Shown here: positions 13,442 through 18,300 of the stretch, piece after piece
Numbering within the stretch: position 1 is the first letter of the stretch
Layout: every line of letters begins with the position of its first letter
Made by a program: the position numbers and the translations under genes
Source of the DNA: Candidatus Saccharibacteria bacterium UBA4727
GTDB lineage: Bacteria; Patescibacteriota; Saccharimonadia; Saccharimonadales; Saccharimonadaceae
DNA length: 18,300 nucleotides
Direction of reading: 5' to 3'
NCBI GenBank assembly: GCA_002404195.1
Contig: DHJF01000020.1
Coordinates: 486-18,785 of the forward strand
Notes under the pieces: generated by a model
Databases searched by the model: none
Seen by the model: only the letters and a program-made list of their open reading frames with translations
Told to the model about the DNA's origin: nothing

Positions 13442-13891
13442 CTACTTTCTACGACGCTGCTTTAGAATTTCTTCAAACTCATCAAGAGTCTTAAATTCGT
13501 GATAGACACTCGCAAAACGGACATAGGCAACTTCGTTGCGGAGCGCCAGCTCGTCGAGTACCTTGTCGCCGATTTGGCTTGAGGCGATCTCACTCTCCCC
13601 TAGCTCATAAAGGGCTTCTTCGACGTCGTTAATAATTTCTTCAACTTCTACTTCCGACGAGAAGAATTTACCAACCGAGCGCTTAATAGCCGTGGCTAAT
13701 TTTTCGCGGTCAAACAGTTCGCGCGAACCGTCTTTTTTGACGACTGCGAGGTTGGGGCGTTCGACGCGTTCGTAGGTAGTAAACCGATGCTTACCGTCAA
13801 GCGAGACGCGGCGGCGGCGAATTGTCACGCCGTCGACAGATTCGCGCGATTCAAGAACGCGACTATCACCAATTTTATATCTTGTACTCAT
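13442..13891 (-). CDS. nrdR: NrdR-type transcriptional regulator lacking the zinc-ribbon cysteines
   Basis: The 149-residue product matches NrdR in length and in the sequence around IRRRR...HRFTTYERVE (24-43). An ATP-cone follows (about 46-137: VVKKDGSRELFDREKL, then AYVRFASVYHEF). NrdR senses ATP/dATP and represses ribonucleotide reductase genes. The normal N-terminus begins MxCPxC and has a second CxxC before RFTTYE; here those places read MSTRYKIGDSR and VSLDG, so all four zinc ligands are gone. An AAGGA site lies about 7 nt before the ATG, 10 nt after the ftsZ stop, so it belongs to the ftsZ operon. DNA binding may work without zinc or be lost; no NrdR-box targets are in view. Confidence 0.92.
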   Translation of the reverse strand: MSTRYKIGDSRVLESRESVDGVTIRRRRVSLDGKHRFTTYERVERPNLAVVKKDGSRELFDREKLATAIKRSVGKFFSSEVEVEEIINDVEEALYELGESEIASSQIGDKVLDELALRNEVAYVRFASVYHEFKTLDEFEEILKQRRRK

Positions 13892-13901
13892 GAGCTATTC
13901 C

Positions 13902-15098
13902 TTACACTTCGTCAGTTTTTTTGTTCTTTTTGCGGCGACGCAAGAAGGCTGGCGTGTCAGATTCGTCATTCTCTTCATTTGGCGTATTCCAGATGTCATG
14001 CGTTGGTTCTTCGGCAAAACTAGCTGCCGCGTCAACGTGACTCAGGTCCATATCAATCGCTTCAACCGCTTCGTCGATCACGGCACGCTGGGCAATGCCA
14101 GAGGTTGGCGTTTCAAGCTGCGCGGCTTGTTCATGAAAGTACGCACTGTCAAAGCCAGTCGCAATCACGGTGATGATAAGCTCATCTTCGAGGTCTGGCT
14201 TCAGTGTGGCGCCAAAGATAATATTGGCATCTGGCGATACACTGCTGGTGATAATTTCAGCCGCTTCCTGGATCTCAGACATACTCATGTCGTAGCCACC
14301 AGTCACGTTAAACAACACACCCTTCGCACCGTCAATTGATACTTCAATTAATGGTGATTCAATCGCCTGCTGAGCTGCTTGTGCCGCACGGTCATCGCCG
14401 CTGGCGCGACCAATGCCCATCAGAGCTGAGCCGGCATTGCTCATAACCGCCTTGACGTCGGCGAAGTCGAGGTTGATGAGGCCGTGTTCGGTAATTAGCT
14501 CAGAGATACCTTGGACACCCTGACGTAGCACGTCATCGGCAATCTTGAAGGTTTCAAGCAGTGGGGTGCGGCGATCGATTGTCTGGAGAAGACGATCGTT
14601 TGGAATGGTAATCAAGGTATCAACTTGTTTGCCAAGCTGGGCAATTGCCCATTCAGCATTTTGACGACGTTTTTCGCCTTCAAAACTAAATGGTTTTGTG
14701 GCAACACCGACAACCAGAATACCAAGCTCGCGGGCAATCTCGGCCACGACGTGACCAGCACCACTACCGGTACCACCACCAGCACCAATGGTGACAAAGA
14801 TCATATCTGCACCTTCGATGGCGTCACGAATCTCGTCACGTGACTCGTTGGCAGCCGCTTCACCAGTGAGTGGATCAGCACCAGCACCTAAGCCATTGGT
14901 GGTTGATTTACCAAGATGGATTTTAATATCAGCTTTTGAATTGTGTAACGCCTGCGCGTCAGTATTCATAGCAATGAACTGGACACCGGACAGACCGGCA
15001 TCTTTCATGCGATTAACAGCCGAGCCGCCAGCGCCGCCGACGCCGACTACTTTGATGCTCGCAAATGTTTGTATTTCGCTTGGTTTCACTTCAGGCAT
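13902..15098 (-). CDS. ftsZ: Cell division protein FtsZ
   Basis: This tubulin-like GTPase forms the division ring. The N-terminal KVVGVGGAGGSAVNRM, the GTP signature GAGGGTGSG (about 105-113 from the ATG), FSFEGEKRR and the T7 loop region NLDFADVKAVM are all present. After a variable acidic linker the C-terminus carries DTPAFLRRR, the conserved peptide that binds FtsA, and then a Lys-rich end. I chose the ATG at 15098 because GGGGGAG lies at a suitable distance (about 10 nt). A GTG at 15107 would add three residues but would touch the Shine-Dalgarno. It lies 66 nt behind ftsA with its own promoter, and nrdR follows. Confidence 0.98.
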   Translation of the reverse strand: MPEVKPSEIQTFASIKVVGVGGAGGSAVNRMKDAGLSGVQFIAMNTDAQALHNSKADIKIHLGKSTTNGLGAGADPLTGEAAANESRDEIRDAIEGADMIFVTIGAGGGTGSGAGHVVAEIARELGILVVGVATKPFSFEGEKRRQNAEWAIAQLGKQVDTLITIPNDRLLQTIDRRTPLLETFKIADDVLRQGVQGISELITEHGLINLDFADVKAVMSNAGSALMGIGRASGDDRAAQAAQQAIESPLIEVSIDGAKGVLFNVTGGYDMSMSEIQEAAEIITSSVSPDANIIFGATLKPDLEDELIITVIATGFDSAYFHEQAAQLETPTSGIAQRAVIDEAVEAIDMDLSHVDAAASFAEEPTHDIWNTPNEENDESDTPAFLRRRKKNKKTDEV

Positions 15099-15135
15099 GG
15101 AATGCACTCTCCCCCAGATATTCTATTCTTCACCC

Positions 15136-15144
15136 AGTATATCA
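15136..15144 (-). promoter_or_regulatory. Extended -10 promoter of ftsZ
   Basis: Minus-strand TGA-TATACT (TATACT at 15136-15141) in the gap between ftsA and ftsZ; the expected leader is about 30 nt and includes GGGGGAG. Confidence 0.5.
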
Positions 15145-15164
15145 TTTATATATTCAAAACAACA

Positions 15165-16406
15165 TTACGCCTTAAATCGGCTCAAAAACTTCGAGAGCAT
15201 CCCGCCAGCGTTTTGCAGCATAGCTTTGCTATTAACCGATTTATGGACGCGCGTCGATTGCTGATTGTGACCTTCGCCGTCAAGCAACATCAAGCCAACC
15301 GCCGTCGCAAATTGTGGCTCTTCAATATGCTCAGCGACGCCGCCATACCCCGTTGGCTTGCCGATACGGGCAGCGAGGCCTAGTTTACGCTTGGCGTACT
15401 CTACGATGCCCTTCAGCTGCGCTGTGCCGCCTGTCAGCACGACACCGCTTGGTAGTTTGCCGGCACGGCCAGCTTTCTTTAGTTCTTTTTCAACTGCCTC
15501 AAAAATCTCATCGAGTCGTGCTTCGACGATTTCGTCAATGTCGGCGGAGCTGAAACTAACGACATCACCGTCAGTTTTGATGTTGACCCCTTCCGCTTCG
15601 CTCCGAGGTGTTGCCACGGCATGCGCTACTTTTACCTTTTCGGCAATTTCTGGATCGGTCTTAAGTCCAATCGCTAGGTCGTTGGTGATATTCGTGCCAC
15701 CAACCGGAATAACAGCGATATATTGCAGGTCACCTTCTTCAAATACAGCCATACTCGTGGTCGCACCGCCGATATCGATGACGGCAACGCCCGTCTCAAG
15801 TTGCTGCTCACTGAGTACTGCTCGCGCAGCGCCCAGAATAGCTGGTGTCATCGTATGTAAATCTACCTTAGCCAGTTCGGCCGCTTTTTGCAGATTTGCG
15901 ACATACGGCGCCAGTGCTGACACGACATTGGCATTAATTTCGAGCCGCGTACCCGTCATACCGAGTGGATCTTTGATATTATCCTGGCCATCAAGTCGAT
16001 AGCTATGTGGCACTACCTCGAGGATTTCGCGATTTGCTGGCACTTTACCGAGCGTGGCGACTTCTTCAATCCGGGCAATGTCCTCGCTAATGATTTCATG
16101 ATCGAGACTACCGACAGCAATCATGCCGTCAGCCTTGGTGCTCAAAATATGCGCACCGTTAATACTCATCGAAGCGGCGTTCACCTGATAGCCACTCATG
16201 CGCTCAGCCTCACCCAGTGCGTCATCAATCGCCTGAGCTGGGCCGGTCAAATTGACGACAGTTCCCTTGCGCATGCCGCTATTTGGCGCTTGGCCAATAC
16301 CTACAATAGTTGGTGTGCCTGTGGTGGCGTCAATGTGGCCTACGACACAGCGAACAGTGGTCGTACCGATGTCTATACCGACAGCATATCGAGAAGTTTC
16401 TTGCAT
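15165..16406 (-). CDS. ftsA: Cell division protein FtsA
   Basis: The 413-residue actin-like ATPase tethers FtsZ to the membrane. The phosphate-1 motif GIDIGTTTVRCVVG (10-23), the SHS2-like insert (SINGAHILSTKADG, NREILEVVPHSYRLDGQ), the phosphate-2 motif VIDIGGATTSMAV and the adenosine motif VVLTGGTAQLKG appear in order. The last residues, MLSKFLSRFKA, form the amphipathic membrane-targeting helix expected at the FtsA C-terminus. The start has no Shine-Dalgarno; a TATACT box ends 7 nt before the ATG, so the mRNA is probably leaderless. It is divergent from murI, which lies 62 nt away. Confidence 0.97.
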   Translation of the reverse strand: MQETSRYAVGIDIGTTTVRCVVGHIDATTGTPTIVGIGQAPNSGMRKGTVVNLTGPAQAIDDALGEAERMSGYQVNAASMSINGAHILSTKADGMIAVGSLDHEIISEDIARIEEVATLGKVPANREILEVVPHSYRLDGQDNIKDPLGMTGTRLEINANVVSALAPYVANLQKAAELAKVDLHTMTPAILGAARAVLSEQQLETGVAVIDIGGATTSMAVFEEGDLQYIAVIPVGGTNITNDLAIGLKTDPEIAEKVKVAHAVATPRSEAEGVNIKTDGDVVSFSSADIDEIVEARLDEIFEAVEKELKKAGRAGKLPSGVVLTGGTAQLKGIVEYAKRKLGLAARIGKPTGYGGVAEHIEEPQFATAVGLMLLDGEGHNQQSTRVHKSVNSKAMLQNAGGMLSKFLSRFKA

Positions 16407-16413
16407 GTGTTTT

Positions 16414-16419
16414 AGTATA
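16414..16419 (-). promoter_or_regulatory. -10 box giving a leaderless ftsA mRNA
   Basis: Minus-strand TATACT ends 7 nt before the ATG at 16406; the predicted transcript start falls at or next to the A of the start codon. Confidence 0.5.
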
Positions 16420-16456
16420 CCGCTTATGACATATTTTGCCTAGCAGCTATATGGGG

Positions 16457-16462
16457 TAAAAT
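16457..16462 (+). promoter_or_regulatory. -10 box giving a leaderless murI mRNA
   Basis: TAAAAT ends 6 nt before the ATG at 16469, so the start codon coincides with the predicted transcript start. The upstream region is shared with the divergent ftsA promoter. Confidence 0.5.
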
Positions 16463-16468
16463 GAAGAT

Positions 16469-17116
16469 ATGAAACTTGGTGTCTTTGATAGTGGAATTGG
16501 CGGCGAGGCCGTCGCGGCCGCCTTACGGCATACCTTTCCGAGCGCCGCTATTCACACGGTAAATGACCGCGCGCATGTCCCGTACGGCAATAAAAGCCCT
16601 CGTGAAGTAATCCGGCTGACCAATGCTGCGATCCAACCGCTTCTCGCTGAAAAAAGTGATGTCATCATCTTAGCCTGCAACACAGCCACCGCCCTCGCTA
16701 TCGAATGGCTCCGTGACCGCTACCCCACTCAAAAATTCATTGGAATTGAACCCATGATTAAAACCGCCGCCAGTTTGACAAAAAATAAAATAATTGCCGT
16801 CTGCGCCACACCTGCTACGTTGACTAGCAACCGCTACGCCGAACTTGTGCGAACGTACGGTGCCGACCTGTGCATCATAGAACCAGACTGCAACCAGTGG
16901 GCCTACCGGATAGAAAACAACCAACTCAACCATGCGCACGTCAAACAAATTATCGATGACGCCTGTCACCAAGGTGCCGATGTTATCGTCCTCGGCTGTA
17001 CTCATTATCACTGGATAAAAGAGTTGGTCATCATACTAGCCGCTGGCCGTGCCACCGTTATCGAACCGTCCGAGGCGATTGGCCGCCGCGTAGAGCAGTT
17101 ATTACAGCTGCGTTAA
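16469..17116 (+). CDS. murI: Glutamate racemase
   Basis: The product makes D-glutamate for peptidoglycan. The family motifs are in place: GVFDSGIGG (4-12), PYGNKSPREV (38-47), ACNTATA (69-75, catalytic Cys70), and VLGCTHYHW (174-182, catalytic Cys177), with an EPSEAIG-type end. At 215 residues it is clearly shorter than the usual 255-285, with the loss spread over loops because all catalytic motifs remain. No Shine-Dalgarno is present; the start is leaderless. The last 15 bp overlap the end of map on the other strand. Confidence 0.94.
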   Translation: MKLGVFDSGIGGEAVAAALRHTFPSAAIHTVNDRAHVPYGNKSPREVIRLTNAAIQPLLAEKSDVIILACNTATALAIEWLRDRYPTQKFIGIEPMIKTAASLTKNKIIAVCATPATLTSNRYAELVRTYGADLCIIEPDCNQWAYRIENNQLNHAHVKQIIDDACHQGADVIVLGCTHYHWIKELVIILAAGRATVIEPSEAIGRRVEQLLQLR

Positions 17117-17869
17117 GATCTCAGCACCAGTCTCAGTAATAAGCACGGTGTGCTCAAAATGCGCCGATAGGCTGCCGTCACGCGTACTGATCGTCCAGCC
17201 GTCTTCGAGTGTGCGAATCCGTTCGCCACCAAGTGTTGCCATTGGTTCGATTGCAATCGTGTCTCCAGGTTTCAACAACACACCACTACCCTTGCGACCA
17301 TAATTTGGTACTTCGGGAGGCATGTGCATCTCCAGGCCAACACCATGGCCAACTAATTCACGAATAATACCGAGTTTGCCATCATGCAAAACCTTTTCAA
17401 CAGCAGCACCAATATCACCCGTATAAACTGGACCTTTAATGGCATCGATACCGGCGTACAAGCTACGTTCGGTCGTGTTAAGTAGGTGCTTTTTGACACC
17501 CGACAACACTTCGCCAACCACCATCGAAAAGGCGGCGTCGGTCTTCATGCCTTTGTACTCAATCACGAGATCAAAACTAACAATATCACCCGCTTCCAGT
17601 ACATAATCGGTTGGAATACCGTGGACGATTTCGTCGTTGGTCGAAATACAAATCACGTTTGGAAAATTCACTTCGCTGGTTTTATAGGTCGCAATCGCCC
17701 CGCGGGAGGTAATCAGGCGTTCCGCGTAGGCGTCAATCTCACGCTCCGTCATACCGGTTTGTACATATGTTTTTAGGTCATTAAGAATCTGCGCCAAGAT
17801 CTTGCCGCCTTCGCGCAACGCCTGAATTTGAGCGTCGGTTTTAGTACCGGTGACTAAGCCAGATGACAC
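17102..17869 (-). CDS. map: Methionine aminopeptidase, type I
   Basis: The 255-residue enzyme removes the initiator methionine from new proteins. All five metal ligands are visible: Asp100 and Asp111 (FDLVIEYKGMKTD, spacing 11), His175 (GHGVG), Glu208 (IEPMAT) and Glu239 (HFEHT). His83 (IVHGIP) is the conserved substrate-binding residue. The start is GTG at 17869, with GGAG about 10-12 nt upstream inside the end of adk (16-bp overlap). adk-map is the usual order behind secY. Here the series ends at map, with murI converging from the other side. Confidence 0.97.
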   Translation of the reverse strand: MSSGLVTGTKTDAQIQALREGGKILAQILNDLKTYVQTGMTEREIDAYAERLITSRGAIATYKTSEVNFPNVICISTNDEIVHGIPTDYVLEAGDIVSFDLVIEYKGMKTDAAFSMVVGEVLSGVKKHLLNTTERSLYAGIDAIKGPVYTGDIGAAVEKVLHDGKLGIIRELVGHGVGLEMHMPPEVPNYGRKGSGVLLKPGDTIAIEPMATLGGERIRTLEDGWTISTRDGSLSAHFEHTVLITETGAEILTQL

Positions 17870-18300
17870 GCCACTAACTCCTCCACGATCCGGTCGTGCA
17901 CTTGTCCGACCGTCCCCGTACCGTCAACATGAACAATGTTAATACCTTGCTCAGTAAAATAACTCAGAATTGGATACATTTCAGAGCGATAAATCCGCAA
18001 ACGCTCATCAATCACCTCTGGCGTATCGTCCAGGCGACCACGTACTTCGAGACGCTTTTGCAACTCACTGCGTGGCACTTCAAGCACCACTACTAAATCA
18101 ATGGCTCGACTATGCTGGGCTTGAGCGTCAACCAGCCACTTAGCTTGCGATAGTTCACGCGGAAAGCCATCAACAATCACCTTATTAATACCGGCCTGAC
18201 CAGCGCGCGAAAGTGCATCGCCCATAATCTCACTGATTTTTTCAACTGGCACGAGTGCTCCAGTTTTCATGATTTCTAGCAGCTCGCTATCACGTGTATC
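17854..18300 (-). CDS. adk: Adenylate kinase (C-terminal part, runs off right edge)
   Basis: The frame is open to the window end; the first ATG inside (18270) is internal, because the ten codons upstream of it (DTRDSELLEI) continue the family pattern. Visible are VDGFPRELSQAKWL (the DGFPR AMP-binding motif), the short LID region RGRLDDTPEVIDERLRIY without a zinc-finger insert, and a C-terminal VDGTGTVGQVHDRI helix. The P-loop lies outside the window. The enzyme interconverts ATP, AMP and ADP. Its stop overlaps map, and secY would be expected upstream. Confidence 0.93.
   Translation of the reverse strand, partial: DTRDSELLEIMKTGALVPVEKISEIMGDALSRAGQAGINKVIVDGFPRELSQAKWLVDAQAQHSRAIDLVVVLEVPRSELQKRLEVRGRLDDTPEVIDERLRIYRSEMYPILSYFTEQGINIVHVDGTGTVGQVHDRIVEELVACHLA

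Noticed and set aside
13890..14339. Plus-strand open frame of 149 codons opposite ftsZ
   Set aside because: It is antisense to conserved ftsZ coding sequence, resembles no protein, and is explained by the low stop density of the complementary strand.
15358..16002. Long plus-strand open frame (214 codons) opposite ftsA
   Set aside because: It is antisense to a clear ftsA, has a Ser/Ala-biased composition typical of a shadow frame, and no ribosome binding site or promoter.
1..18300. CRISPR arrays, insertion sequences, prophage genes
   Set aside because: No regularly spaced repeats, transposase, integrase or phage structural motifs were seen on either strand.

Overview
The window reads as a compact bacterial chromosome segment of the Candidate Phyla Radiation type, most likely Candidatus Saccharibacteria (TM7) or a close relative. 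This is an inference from gene content: ftsA, ftsZ and nrdR are adjacent, the isoleucyl-tRNA synthetase is of the eukaryote-like type, there are a VKOR-type disulfide oxidase and a short MprF-like enzyme, genes are small and tightly packed, and many starts look leaderless. UGA is used as a normal stop (for example in the GNAT gene and the 741-1043 gene), so this is not one of the lineages that read UGA as glycine. No rRNA, tRNA, CRISPR array, insertion sequence or prophage gene was seen.

Left part (1-4313), all on the minus strand: the 5' end of parA/soj, then rplU (bL21) with its own promoter and terminator, a small unknown protein, and three cell-surface genes. The surface genes are a CAP-domain protein with three membrane segments, a 514-residue secreted protein with a concanavalin-like and an Ig-like part, and a 191-residue linker-like protein. 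The last two are otherwise unrelated but end in the same 41-residue tail (PSEQGW-x-I-x-G-x-AW-x-WW, membrane helix, arginines). This looks like a protein-sorting or anchoring signal and is the most interesting observation in the window.

Middle (4407-7193), minus strand: an unrecognised HExxH metallopeptidase-like protein, a small unknown protein with a UUCG-loop terminator, a minimal zincin (HExxHxxGxxH), a 69-residue acidic protein, and a class I glutamine amidotransferase of the peptidase C26 type.

7252-10948: ileS and a GNAT acetyltransferase overlap by 4 bp. They are preceded by a leader of about 200 nt with a promoter, a possible short ORF, and a nested hairpin that ends in a U-tract and carries a T-box-like UGGAACC bulge. 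A divergent promoter serves the MprF-like gene (10949-12583, plus strand).

12580-18300: an ordered minus-strand group runs ftsA, ftsZ, nrdR, a thioredoxin-like protein without CxxC, and VKOR. VKOR converges on the MprF-like gene with interleaved stop codons. ftsA is divergent from murI (plus), which converges on map; adk lies upstream of map and runs off the right edge. The adk-map pair is typical of the distal end of the secY ribosomal-protein operon. The NrdR here keeps the ATP-cone but lacks the four cysteines of its zinc ribbon.

Promoter layout follows a pattern: several first genes (ftsA, murI, the zincin, the HExxH protein, the MprF-like gene) have a -10 box 5-11 nt before the start codon and no Shine-Dalgarno, while most operon-internal genes have one.
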